Assembly (NCBI RefSeq): GCF_018381315.1
Contig: NZ_JAGZSD010000028.1
Span: 1-34,292 of the forward strand
Origin: Anaerostipes sp.
GTDB taxonomy: Bacteria > Bacillota > Clostridia > Lachnospirales > Lachnospiraceae
Length of the DNA: 34,292 bases
Direction of reading: 5' to 3'
Of the stretch, positions 15,537 through 23,661 are shown piece by piece. The notes under the pieces were generated by a model. It was not told the DNA's origin and made no database searches. It worked only from the letters and a program-made list of their open reading frames with translations. Made by a program: the position numbers and the translations under genes. Position 1 is the stretch's first letter, and every line of letters starts with the position of its first letter.

Positions 15537-16937
15537 ATGCAGTTCCTCATTTTTATTTCGGTGCTGGTAATCACAGTATTTGTGGTCATTTTGTTCAGCA
15601 AGCTTTTGAATGATTCATACAGCAAAAAGGCAGAACAGCAGAAGATTGACGGAGTTGTCAGCCAGTGCCAGTGGCTGGCAGGCCAGGTGGTTGGAGTGGA
15701 TTTTCTCATTGATGACAGCTCCAACTCTATTTCTAATCAGACCAACGAACTGGCAGCAGGCCTGCACGGGCGGATTATTGTCATAAAGAGCAACTATAAG
15801 ATAGTAAAAGATACAATGACAGATTATCAGGATAAGTTCTATATCTCTGGTGAGCTGTTAAAAATAATGAACGGAAACAAGAAACGGATTGTGTCCGAGT
15901 CGGGCAGAAACGTGGAGATCATGATACCGATCATGAATAAGGGAAGCCGTAAGAAGAAAGTGCTGGGAAGCGTCATTGCAACGATTCCGAAGAGTGATAT
16001 TGTAGCGGTTTCCAATGAGATGAAGCAGCAGAGAAATATGCTCGTAGTGGCATTTATCATCTGCGGGATGTCTGCCGGGGCCCTTTTAAGCTATTGGCTG
16101 ACCAAAGATTACAGAAAGATCCAGAAGGATCTGGATTTTATCGCTTCCGGGCATGAAGATGAGGCCATCAGCGTGGTGGGATGTACAGAAGTGAAAAATA
16201 TGGTCAGCAGTGTCAACGAAATCCTTGCCAAGGCTCAGGTCCTTGAAAATTCACGGCAGGAGTTTGTATCCAACGTGTCCCATGAGCTGAAGACGCCGAT
16301 GACCTCTATGAAGGTGCTGGCTGATTCTCTTCTGCAGCAGGGCGAGAATGTTCCGGCAGAACTTTACCGCGAATTCATGAACGATATCGTAGCTGAGATT
16401 GACCGGGAGAATGTCATTATCTCTGATCTGCTTTCTCTGGTTAAATTAGATAAGAAAGCAGCCAAACTGGAGATTTCCGGCGTGAATATCAATGAACTGC
16501 TGGAGATGATCATGAAACGGCTTAAGCCGATTGCAGGACAGAGAAACATTGAGCTGATTCTGGAGTCTTTCCGTCCGGTTACTGCAGAGATTGATGAGGT
16601 GAAACTCAGTCTGGCACTGTCCAATCTGATTGAAAATGCAATCAAGTATAACCAGGACAATGGATGGGTGCGTGTATCGCTGAATGCCGACCATAAGTAT
16701 TTTTATGTGAAGGTTGCAGATTCCGGGGTAGGTATACCGGAAGACTGCCAGGGACAGGTGTTTGAGCGTTTCTACAGAGTTGATAAGGCCAGGTCCAGAG
16801 AGACCGGAGGAACGGGACTCGGACTTGCCATTACAAAAAATGCAGTCCTTGTTCACAACGGCGAAATTAAGTTATACAGCAAAGAGGGAGAAGGCACCAC
16901 ATTTACGGTGAGAATTCCTCTGAAGTATCAGGCATAA
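15537..16937 (+). CDS. Sensor histidine kinase
   Basis: A membrane kinase of 466 residues from this start. Transmembrane helix 1 is at about 2-21, an extracellular sensor region follows to about 166, helix 2 is at about 168-187, then a short HAMP-like linker. The HisKA domain has His249 in FVSNVSHELKTPMTSM, and the ATPase domain has NLIENAIKYN, the G1 box ADSGVGIP and GGTGLGLAI. ATG 15537 has no good ribosome binding site. The frame stays open upstream to a TAG at 15486 and would add a basic stretch (SRHKKDRFSYLKS) that suits a membrane protein N terminus, so the true start may be a rare codon overlapping the regulator gene. The signal is unknown. Confidence 0.92.
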   Translation: MQFLIFISVLVITVFVVILFSKLLNDSYSKKAEQQKIDGVVSQCQWLAGQVVGVDFLIDDSSNSISNQTNELAAGLHGRIIVIKSNYKIVKDTMTDYQDKFYISGELLKIMNGNKKRIVSESGRNVEIMIPIMNKGSRKKKVLGSVIATIPKSDIVAVSNEMKQQRNMLVVAFIICGMSAGALLSYWLTKDYRKIQKDLDFIASGHEDEAISVVGCTEVKNMVSSVNEILAKAQVLENSRQEFVSNVSHELKTPMTSMKVLADSLLQQGENVPAELYREFMNDIVAEIDRENVIISDLLSLVKLDKKAAKLEISGVNINELLEMIMKRLKPIAGQRNIELILESFRPVTAEIDEVKLSLALSNLIENAIKYNQDNGWVRVSLNADHKYFYVKVADSGVGIPEDCQGQVFERFYRVDKARSRETGGTGLGLAITKNAVLVHNGEIKLYSKEGEGTTFTVRIPLKYQA

Positions 16938-16948
16938 GGAGGGATACA

Positions 16949-17470
16949 GTGATAAAAAAACGAACGATTTCTGTGTGTACCCTTTTTGTGCTTGCCTGTG
17001 TGCTGCTTTTATGTGCCGGCTGTTCCAAGGAGGAACAGGACGGCACAGAGAGCAAAGACGGAACAGGCATCTATTACACAAACAAGAGCTGTACAAAGCT
17101 GATCAAAAAAGATAAAAAGATCAATACTGATATGAACAGTCAGCTGGGGGCAGAGGAGCTTTTGGCACAGATGGAGAAGGTCGAAAAAAGCAGTGAGTAT
17201 AAAACTGCCATACCGGACAATATTGTCATCAGCAATGTAACAGTTTCCAATAATATTGCATATGTAGATTTTTCTATAGGATATAAGAAGATTGAGCCGA
17301 ATGAAGATGTCATCTGCAAGGCTGCTATCGTCTATACACTGACACAGCTTAAAGGCGTAGGCTATGTGGAGTTCACTGTCTCCGGCCGCCCGATTATAGA
17401 TACAGACGGGAAATTGATCGGTGCACTGAACCGTGACAGCTTTCTGTTCGGGGAACTTCCGATGGAGTAA
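16949..17470 (+). CDS. GerMN-domain lipoprotein
   Basis: A 173-residue protein with a lipoprotein signal (LLLCAGC, lipid Cys at 25). The body, from YYTNKSCTKLIKK to IDTDGKLIGAL, has the pattern of the GerMN domain (PF10646) known from the germination and sporulation protein GerM and from lipoproteins encoded beside histidine kinases (LpqB/MtrAB in Actinobacteria). The domain is thought to bind an envelope ligand. Start GTG 16949 follows GGAGGG, 11 bases after the kinase gene, so it may be an accessory sensor for that kinase. Confidence 0.85.
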   Translation: MIKKRTISVCTLFVLACVLLLCAGCSKEEQDGTESKDGTGIYYTNKSCTKLIKKDKKINTDMNSQLGAEELLAQMEKVEKSSEYKTAIPDNIVISNVTVSNNIAYVDFSIGYKKIEPNEDVICKAAIVYTLTQLKGVGYVEFTVSGRPIIDTDGKLIGALNRDSFLFGELPME

Positions 17471-17476
17471 AATTAA

Positions 17477-19747
17477 ATGAATCGTAGACCATTTCTTGCG
17501 GTATTTGCAGGCTGTTGGCTTGGAGAATTCACAGCATGTAATAACGTCTGGATGGTTTTTGCAGCGCTTCTCTTTCCGGGGATACTTGTGCTCTTTTTCA
17601 GGTACAGGGCCACGGTTGGAAGAAGCGCTGTTTTATTTGTTTTGACAGGCTTTCTTTTAGGCGGGCCTGCGTTTGCCTGCCAGGATCAAAGAATCAAGGG
17701 ACAGGAAGCAGCTTTGGAAGGCGGGCAGCAGTTAAAAGCTGCCGGTACTGTTGAGTGGAAAGGAAAAACAAAGACAAAAGAGTACCTTTTGGTCTCCCAC
17801 GTGTTTCTGCCCGATCAGAAGCTTTATCTGGACGGGGATATAATGGTATATGACAATGATTTTGACGGGACAGTGCCCGGGAATAAGATTCTTTTGTCAG
17901 GAAAGCTTTCAGCATATGAGAAGCCCACAAATCTGGGAGAGAATGACATGAGGGTTTATTACCTTTCCAGAAATATTGAGTTTTCTATGTTTCCGGAAGA
18001 TTTAAAGATCACGGACAGGCAGAAAAACATATGGAAAAATGCACTGCTGTCTGCCAGGAACCAACTTGCAGATAATCTTTCTTCACAATACAGTGCGGAC
18101 ATTCTTTCGATTTTTCAGGCGATGATCCTGGGAGACAAGACAGGGATTTCAGACGACACAAAAGATGCGTTTACGCAGAGCGGTATTGTACATATTCTGG
18201 CCATCTCCGGCCTGCATATCTCACTGGCCGGCAGGGGGATATACCGTAGATTGAGGAAAGCCGGTACTCCCTTTTATATTTCAGGAGCATTGGGACTTCT
18301 CTTTGCCTTTTCTTACTGCGTTATGACCGGGATGTCGGGATCTCCAAAAAGGGCACTTTTAATGTTTCTGATCTTTCTCACGGCTCAGGCTCTGGGCCGT
18401 TCCTATGACCTGCTTTCTTCCGGAGGCGCTGCGGGTATTTTTCTGCTGTTAGAGTGTCCGTTCAGATGCGCAGACGCAGCATTTTTAATGTCCATGAGTG
18501 CGGTCATCTCGGCAGGTCTCTATGGAGAGATCTTCAGGGGAGAAAAAAAGAAAACAAACTGGGAAAAACAGAAAAGCCGTCTGGTTTTTTGCTGTGTGAT
18601 CCAGGTCATCATGATGCCGGTTCTTTTATATTTCCAGTATGAATGTTATCCTTATTCTTTTCTGTTTAATTTCTTTATACTGCCTTTGGCAGCAGCGGGA
18701 TTTACAGCTGGTTTTTTCAGCGCTTTTCTGCCGATTGTATTATTTTCTGCCCCGGCCTCCGGTTTGTTCTCCCTGATTCTTTTTGTTACACGGCTGGCTG
18801 AACATGTTCCGTTTGGAAGCGTTGTTTTTGGAAAACCGTCTTTTTTATGGATTCTTGTGTTTTATCTGGAACTTTTTTTCGTTTCACAGGGGATTAAGAA
18901 GAAGCCTCTCCGGAGATATGCAGGTCTTCTGGCAGGGGCCTGCTTTCTGGTTCTTGGTTTGGCTAAGGAGGCTGACAAGATTTCTTTTCTGGATGTCGGC
19001 CAGGGAGACTGTATCGCCGTGTCTGTGAATCGAAAAGATATGATTCTTGTGGATGGAGGAAGTTCCTCAAAGAAGAATGTGGGAAGGTATATCATAGCTC
19101 CGTATATAAAATCCCAGGGATATCAAAAGATCAGTGCCGCTGTGATTACTCACTTAGATTCCGATCACTATTCAGGGATACAGGAGCTTTTGTCAGCAGG
19201 AATGATCAAACGGCTTTATCTGCCGGATGTGACAAAGGATCAGGCGTATAAAGCCATAGAGAAAGAAGCTCAAAAGAACCATGTGCCGGTAGGTTATCTG
19301 TCCCGGGGAAGTAAATTTTCGGGCCGGGACTGGTCTATGGAGTGTCTGCATCCAGATCCTGATGAAAAGCTGGAGAAAAATGCAGCTTCTCTGGTCTTCC
19401 GCCTGGAAGTGCGCCGGTTCTCTGTTCTTTTGACCGGCGATCTGGAAAAGGAAGGAGAGGAGCTGCTGGTACAGAAAGGATTGGAGACTGCGGATGTCCT
19501 AAAGGCAGGCCATCACGGTTCTAAAAACGGAACCAGAGAGCCTCTGCTTGACCAGCTTAAGCCGGGGATCGCTGTGATTTCTGCAGGCAGAAATAATCGG
19601 TACGGACATCCGCACCAGGAGACCGTAAAGCGCCTGAAGGATTCTAACTGTATGATCCATGAAACCTCCAAAGAAGGGATGCTGTGGTTTTCTATGGAAA
19701 GAAAGCGGTGGTATTTGCACTCTAAAATTGATATAATAAAAAAATGA
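17477..19747 (+). CDS. comEC: DNA internalisation channel protein ComEC/Rec2
   Basis: Forms the membrane channel that takes single-stranded DNA into the cell during transformation. The 756 residues are the usual length. The N-terminal region has membrane helices and a soluble DUF4131-like part; the central Competence domain (PF03772) is recognisable by ILAISGLHISLAG and MTGMSGSPKRALLM; the C-terminal metallo-beta-lactamase-like domain has VGQGDCIAV, THLDSDHYSG (HxDxDH) and AGHHGSKNG, as expected for the nuclease-like part. ATG 17477 is 6 bases after the GerMN gene with a weak GGAG before it. The stop overlaps the next start (ATGA). Confidence 0.95.
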   Translation: MNRRPFLAVFAGCWLGEFTACNNVWMVFAALLFPGILVLFFRYRATVGRSAVLFVLTGFLLGGPAFACQDQRIKGQEAALEGGQQLKAAGTVEWKGKTKTKEYLLVSHVFLPDQKLYLDGDIMVYDNDFDGTVPGNKILLSGKLSAYEKPTNLGENDMRVYYLSRNIEFSMFPEDLKITDRQKNIWKNALLSARNQLADNLSSQYSADILSIFQAMILGDKTGISDDTKDAFTQSGIVHILAISGLHISLAGRGIYRRLRKAGTPFYISGALGLLFAFSYCVMTGMSGSPKRALLMFLIFLTAQALGRSYDLLSSGGAAGIFLLLECPFRCADAAFLMSMSAVISAGLYGEIFRGEKKKTNWEKQKSRLVFCCVIQVIMMPVLLYFQYECYPYSFLFNFFILPLAAAGFTAGFFSAFLPIVLFSAPASGLFSLILFVTRLAEHVPFGSVVFGKPSFLWILVFYLELFFVSQGIKKKPLRRYAGLLAGACFLVLGLAKEADKISFLDVGQGDCIAVSVNRKDMILVDGGSSSKKNVGRYIIAPYIKSQGYQKISAAVITHLDSDHYSGIQELLSAGMIKRLYLPDVTKDQAYKAIEKEAQKNHVPVGYLSRGSKFSGRDWSMECLHPDPDEKLEKNAASLVFRLEVRRFSVLLTGDLEKEGEELLVQKGLETADVLKAGHHGSKNGTREPLLDQLKPGIAVISAGRNNRYGHPHQETVKRLKDSNCMIHETSKEGMLWFSMERKRWYLHSKIDIIKK

Positions 19748-20361
19748 ATAAAAAGAAGAAAATAGCAGGCATTGTCCCATGCGCAGGACTTTCCCGCAGG
19801 ATGGGAGCATTTAAGCCGCTGCTTCCGTTCGGAGACAGCACCATCATCAGGGCAGTGGTTTCAGGTCTTTTGAATGCGGGAGTCTGCAAGGTTTTTGTAG
19901 TAGTGGGATGCCGAAGCAGGGAAATAGAAGAAGAACTGCTTTGCCTTGACAGAGTGGAGTTTGTATATAATCCGAATTTTGAGCACGGCGACATGATGCA
20001 GTCTGTGCAGCTTGGCCTGGCACAGGCGCTGTCTTTTGACGGGGCAGTGGTGGTGCCGGGGGATATGCCTATGATTTCCGGGAGGACATATGAGACACTT
20101 TTTATGTGGTTTGAGGCCGCTTTGCCTACTGTTGTAATCCCTGTCAAGGAAGGGCGGAGAATTCATCCTCCGGTGATCTCCCGCGAGTGTTTTCCATACC
20201 TTTTAAAGTTCAGGGGAAACGGAGGGCTCAGACGTGCTCTTCTGCATTTTTCGGAATCTACAGTTTTGGTGACAGTGGAGGATGATCCGGGATGTATGCT
20301 GGACACAGACACACCCCAGGATTATGTACGGCTGATGGAATATTACGGTAGAGTGAGGTAA
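19744..20361 (+). CDS. MobA/MocA-like nucleotidyltransferase
   Basis: A 205-residue protein of the NTP_transf_3 (MobA-like) family. The N-terminal signature PCAGLSRRMGAFKPLLPFG is the nucleotide-binding loop, and GAVVVPGDMPMIS holds the metal-binding Asp. Close relatives are MocA, which adds CMP to molybdopterin for molybdenum hydroxylases, and sugar or phospholipid nucleotidyltransferases; the exact substrate cannot be told. The start overlaps the comEC stop by 4 bases (ATGA) and has no ribosome binding site of its own, so it depends on coupling. A LysR regulator follows 4 bases after it. Confidence 0.85.
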   Translation: MNKKKKIAGIVPCAGLSRRMGAFKPLLPFGDSTIIRAVVSGLLNAGVCKVFVVVGCRSREIEEELLCLDRVEFVYNPNFEHGDMMQSVQLGLAQALSFDGAVVVPGDMPMISGRTYETLFMWFEAALPTVVIPVKEGRRIHPPVISRECFPYLLKFRGNGGLRRALLHFSESTVLVTVEDDPGCMLDTDTPQDYVRLMEYYGRVR

Positions 20362-20365
20362 AGAC

Positions 20366-21274
20366 ATGGAGTTTCGACAGCTTGAAGCATTTGTTAATGT
20401 AGTGCAGTATCACAGCTTTTCCAAGGCTGCAAAAGAGATGTTTTTGTCCCAGCCGACAGTCAGCGCTCATGTAGTATCATTGGAGCAGGAGCTTTCCTGC
20501 AGGCTGTTTGACAGGACAACGAAGATGGTAGAGATCACGGAAGAGGGAGAGAAGCTTTACGGATATGCAAAAAAACTGCTGGATCTCAGAGATGAGGCAT
20601 ATACAGAATTTGTGCGTTCCGGGGAGGGAAAGCAGTCCCTTGTGCTGGCGGGGGATTCTATTGCCCTGCAGTATGTTCTGCCGGATATTTTAGAGAAGTT
20701 TAAAAAGCTGCACAGCGGTACAGAGGTTTCCTTGGTCCAGAAAAACAGTGCAAAGACAGTGGAGATGCTCTTGGCAAAAGAAGCTGACTTGGGGTTTTTG
20801 GGAAGGCATGAGGATGTGCCGGAGCTGACCTTTATTCCCTACGGATGTGACCGTCAGGTAGTGATCGCCCCCAACCAGGAACGGTACCGGAACCTGTTGG
20901 AAAATGGTTATACATTGGAAGAACTACTCAGGGAACCTTTTATCTTAAGAGAGCTGACCGATGATACTGAGGAGGATGAGGACCGTTTTTTAGAGGAACA
21001 CGGCATTGACCTTAAAACTCTGCATGTGGCGGCAAAGATCCATGATAAGGAGATTATGAAGCGGTCAGTGAGCATGGGGATGGGAATTGCAGTTATGCCG
21101 CTGAAAGCAGTGGAAGAGGAAGCCCAAAAGGGAAATCTCCTTATTTTTTATCTGGATCTTGAACAAAATGAGAGGACCCTTTATCTGGCTTTCAGGAAAG
21201 AGGACGAGGGGCAGGCCGTGCTTGCACAGCTTATGTCATTATGTATAGAATATAACGGAAGAGAGAGACTGTGA
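20366..21274 (+). CDS. LysR-family transcriptional regulator
   Basis: A 302-residue regulator. The N-terminal winged helix (residues 1-60: FVNVVQYHSFSKAAKEMFLSQ, then PTVSAHVVSLEQEL) is followed by a type 2 periplasmic-binding-like effector domain from about 90. It resembles the group that NCBI names selenium metabolism-associated LysR regulators, found next to molybdenum hydroxylase genes, but that is from memory of the family. Pairing with the MobA-like gene fits. Start ATG 20366 follows GAGGTAAAG. No divergent target gene or obvious operator lies next to it, because it sits inside the com-holA operon. Confidence 0.9.
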   Translation: MEFRQLEAFVNVVQYHSFSKAAKEMFLSQPTVSAHVVSLEQELSCRLFDRTTKMVEITEEGEKLYGYAKKLLDLRDEAYTEFVRSGEGKQSLVLAGDSIALQYVLPDILEKFKKLHSGTEVSLVQKNSAKTVEMLLAKEADLGFLGRHEDVPELTFIPYGCDRQVVIAPNQERYRNLLENGYTLEELLREPFILRELTDDTEEDEDRFLEEHGIDLKTLHVAAKIHDKEIMKRSVSMGMGIAVMPLKAVEEEAQKGNLLIFYLDLEQNERTLYLAFRKEDEGQAVLAQLMSLCIEYNGRERL

Positions 21275-21276
21275 CT

Positions 21277-22254
21277 ATGAAAAGAGTGTTAGAGCATATA
21301 AAAGAGCAGAACTATCAGAATCTATATTTGTTCTATGGCAGGGAAAAGTATCTTGTGGCCCAGACAAGGGACAGATTAAAAAAGGCTTTGATTCCTGCGG
21401 AGGACACCATGAATTATTCTTATTTTGAGGGTAAGAAGGCAGATCTTCCGGAGATTCTGGAGCTGCTGCAGACGATGCCGTTTTTTAATGACCACCGTCT
21501 CATTGTGCTGGATCAGACGGAACTTGGGAAAAAGAGCAATGAAGATTTTTTAAAAGCGCTGAAAGAAATACCAGACTCGACTATTCTTCTGATCATAGAG
21601 GATGAGGCGGATAAAAGGTCTAAAATCTATAAGTATATCAATAAAGAAGGATGTGCAGTATCCTTTGAGACGCCGAAGGAAAAGGAACTGGTTCTGTGGA
21701 TTGCCCAGATGCTTAAGAAGGAACAAAAAAAGATGACCCAGAAGGATATCCAGCTGTTTCTCTATAAGACCGGGCATGATATGTTCACGATCAAGAATGA
21801 ACTGGAGAAGCTGATCGGCTATACCAGGGGCCGGGAGGTTATAACTGCCGGAGATTTGGAAGCTCTTACGACCTCCCAGACGACCAATCAGATTTTTGTC
21901 ATGCTGGAAGCCATTGCAAAGAAGCAGAGGGAGACTGTCCTGAAGCTTTATTATGATTTGATCGAATTAAAGGAATCTCCGTTCGGTATCCTGGCTCTGC
22001 TGGTAAGGCAGTGCAACCAGCTGCTGCAGACTCAGTCCCTTGAAGCGGCAGGAAAGTCCCAGGGTGAGATGGCCAAGGAGTTAAAAGTGCCTCCTTTTGT
22101 GGCAGGAAAATTAAAACAGCAGGTTCGTTTGTTTAAAAGGGAAGAACTGTATACGATGATCCAGAAATGTGCGGCTACTGATGAAGGCATCAAGACCGGA
22201 AAGATTGCAGACAGGATCGGAGTGGAACTTCTGTTAGTTGAATTCAGCAGATAA
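21277..22254 (+). CDS. holA: DNA polymerase III subunit delta
   Basis: The clamp-loader subunit that opens the sliding clamp. It has the usual N terminus (IKEQNYQNLYLFYGREKYLV), the phrase TMPFFNDHRLIVLDQ and the C-terminal ADRIGVELLLVEF pattern, in about 325 residues, the family length. The frame opens with GTG 21271 (overlapping the LysR stop) and ATG 21277. I take the ATG because GAGAG (21264-21268) is correctly spaced for it. It is the last gene of the com operon, as in B. subtilis where holA (yqeN) follows comEC, and it ends at a terminator facing rpsT. Confidence 0.93.
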   Translation: MKRVLEHIKEQNYQNLYLFYGREKYLVAQTRDRLKKALIPAEDTMNYSYFEGKKADLPEILELLQTMPFFNDHRLIVLDQTELGKKSNEDFLKALKEIPDSTILLIIEDEADKRSKIYKYINKEGCAVSFETPKEKELVLWIAQMLKKEQKKMTQKDIQLFLYKTGHDMFTIKNELEKLIGYTRGREVITAGDLEALTTSQTTNQIFVMLEAIAKKQRETVLKLYYDLIELKESPFGILALLVRQCNQLLQTQSLEAAGKSQGEMAKELKVPPFVAGKLKQQVRLFKREELYTMIQKCAATDEGIKTGKIADRIGVELLLVEFSR

Positions 22255-22282
22255 AACAGGATTCCAAGGAATTTTGACAAAC

Positions 22283-22313
22283 AAAAAAAGAGCTGACGGT
22301 TGGCTCTTTTTTT
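22283..22313. terminator. Bidirectional intrinsic terminator between holA and rpsT
   Basis: AAAAAAAGAGC (22283-22293) pairs with GCTCTTTTTTT (22303-22313), 11 bp without mismatch, loop 9 bases. A and T runs on both sides serve both converging genes. Confidence 0.85.
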
Positions 22314-22329
22314 CTGCTGTATTTTTTAA

Positions 22330-22593
22330 TTAAGCTACGTTGTTGACAGCTTTTGTTAAACGGGAGATTTTTCTTGCAGCAGTGTTCTTGTGGTAGATTC
22401 CTTTTGATGCTGCTTTGTTGATCTCTGAGATGCAGGCTGTTAAAGATTCGTTTGCTGCAGTTTTATCTCCTGCTGCGACAGCTGCTTCTACCTTTTTGAT
22501 ATATGTTTTCACTTTTGTTTTGATCGCTTTGTTTCTTTCTGTTTTTGTGTTGATTACAAGAATTCTCTTCTTTGCAGATTTAATATTTGCCAA
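22330..22593 (-). CDS. rpsT: Ribosomal protein S20
   Basis: An 87-residue basic protein of the 30S subunit that binds 16S rRNA. It starts ANIKSAKKRILV after the initiator and has the typical middle (KTKVKTYIKKVE) and end (KGIYHKNTAARKISRLTKAV). The true start is TTG at 22591-22593, because GGAGGTG lies 6 bases before it and it gives the family length; an in-frame ATG at 22716 would overlap the promoter and is rejected. It is transcribed alone, from a strong promoter, with an 85-90 base leader. Confidence 0.95.
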   Translation of the reverse strand: MANIKSAKKRILVINTKTERNKAIKTKVKTYIKKVEAAVAAGDKTAANESLTACISEINKAASKGIYHKNTAARKISRLTKAVNNVA

Positions 22594-22638
22594 TGTGGGC
22601 ACCTCCATATAATAATTGTACTTATCTTTTCGTTCGGT

Positions 22639-22677
22639 GTTTACTTTGAAGCGAGACACGGTATAGCTTCTATAAAC
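22639..22677 (-). promoter_or_regulatory. Leader hairpin of the rpsT mRNA
   Basis: In the minus-strand transcript, GTTTA and GAAGC (within 22666-22677) pair with GCTTC and TAAAC (within 22639-22652), giving a two-part stem with a small internal loop. It lies between the transcription start and the TTG. It may serve autogenous control by S20, which is inferred. Confidence 0.45.
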
Positions 22678-22687
22678 ATACTTCTCT

Positions 22688-22716
22688 ATTTTATAGAAAT
22701 CTGGCCATTCTGTCAA
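22688..22716 (-). promoter_or_regulatory. rpsT promoter
   Basis: On the minus strand, a perfect -35 TTGACA (22711-22716), a 17-base spacer and -10 TAAAAT (22688-22693). One of the strongest sigma-A-type promoters in the window. Confidence 0.85.
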
Positions 22717-22734
22717 TGCAAAGTTACCTGTTTT

Positions 22735-22764
22735 TACATATTTTTTTTGTTTCTTTTCATACTA
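22735..22764 (+). promoter_or_regulatory. Forespore (sigma-G/sigma-F type) promoter of gpr
   Basis: CATACTA (22758-22764) equals the -10 consensus for sigma-G, and TACATA (22735-22740) 17 bases upstream fits the -35 core (GHATR) at four of five positions. It lies 25 bases before the gpr ATG. gpr is a sigma-F/G gene in Bacillus. Confidence 0.65.
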
Positions 22765-22788
22765 AGGACAGGAAGAAAGGAGAAAAGG

Positions 22789-23652
22789 ATGCAGAACAGA
22801 ACAGATTTAGCGTTAGAACTGAAAGAAGAAGCAGAGGAAGAATCAAAATTAAAAGGTGTTTCCATGAAAACCAGAATAGATGCTTCCAATCATATCAAAG
22901 AGACAAGAATCACTATAACAGACAAAGAAGGGGAACAAGTGCTCGGAAAGCCTATGGGACAGTATATTACCATAGAGACAAAAGACTTGTCAGCCAATGA
23001 CGGCAGTTACCACAAAGAAATGAGCGAAGCACTGTACCTCAATTTAAAAGAACTGATTCCAAGAAATGCAAAGGTATTTGTAGCAGGACTCGGGAACTCA
23101 GAGGTGACAGCAGATTCCCTGGGCCCGAAGGTAGTCGGCAATCTCTGGATTACCCGTCATTTAAAAAGAGAAGGATATTTGAAAGATGCCATTGAACTGA
23201 GTGCCATTGCACCGGGGGTTATGGCACAGACCGGAATTGAGACGTCAGAGGTGCTGGAAGCGCTGGCTGAAAAAATTCAGCCGGATATTCTCATTGCTGT
23301 CGATGCCCTGGCAGCCAGAAGCTCCTACAGGCTCAATAAAACCATTCAGATCAGTGATACAGGGATTGCGCCTGGATCCGGAGTGGGCAATCACAGGAAT
23401 GAAATCACAGAAAGAACCGTGGGAATTCCGGTTCTGGCCATCGGAGTCCCGACTGTCATCTCAGTGCCGGCGATTATCAGCGATATTGTGGGAAATGAAT
23501 CAGACAACGGAGATATTTTGGAAATGCTGGATGAAGACTTTACATCCATGCATGTGACGCCGAAAAATATCGATGAATCTATCAAGCGCATCAGTTATAC
23601 GATTTCAGAGGGAATTAATCATTTACTGCATAATCATATAAAAGCTGAATAA
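22789..23652 (+). CDS. gpr: Germination protease GPR
   Basis: Starts the breakdown of small acid-soluble spore proteins at germination, freeing the DNA and supplying amino acids. It is made in the forespore as a zymogen that removes its own N-terminal piece. The 287-residue chain has the conserved VFVAGLGNSEVTADSLGP motif, PGVMAQTGIET, and the segment DTGIAPGSGVGNHRNEI. ATG 22789 is chosen because GAAAGGAG precedes it; the longer frame from 22747 would start before the predicted transcript. It is divergent from rpsT, with a forespore-type promoter, and is followed 9 bases later by spoIIP, as in Bacillus. Confidence 0.95.
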   Translation: MQNRTDLALELKEEAEEESKLKGVSMKTRIDASNHIKETRITITDKEGEQVLGKPMGQYITIETKDLSANDGSYHKEMSEALYLNLKELIPRNAKVFVAGLGNSEVTADSLGPKVVGNLWITRHLKREGYLKDAIELSAIAPGVMAQTGIETSEVLEALAEKIQPDILIAVDALAARSSYRLNKTIQISDTGIAPGSGVGNHRNEITERTVGIPVLAIGVPTVISVPAIISDIVGNESDNGDILEMLDEDFTSMHVTPKNIDESIKRISYTISEGINHLLHNHIKAE

Positions 23653-23661
23653 AATGATGAT

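Noticed and set aside
22594..22716. 41-residue N-terminal extension of S20
   Set aside because: It overlaps the TTGACA promoter and the leader hairpin, and would exceed the family length; TTG 22593 has a strong ribosome binding site.
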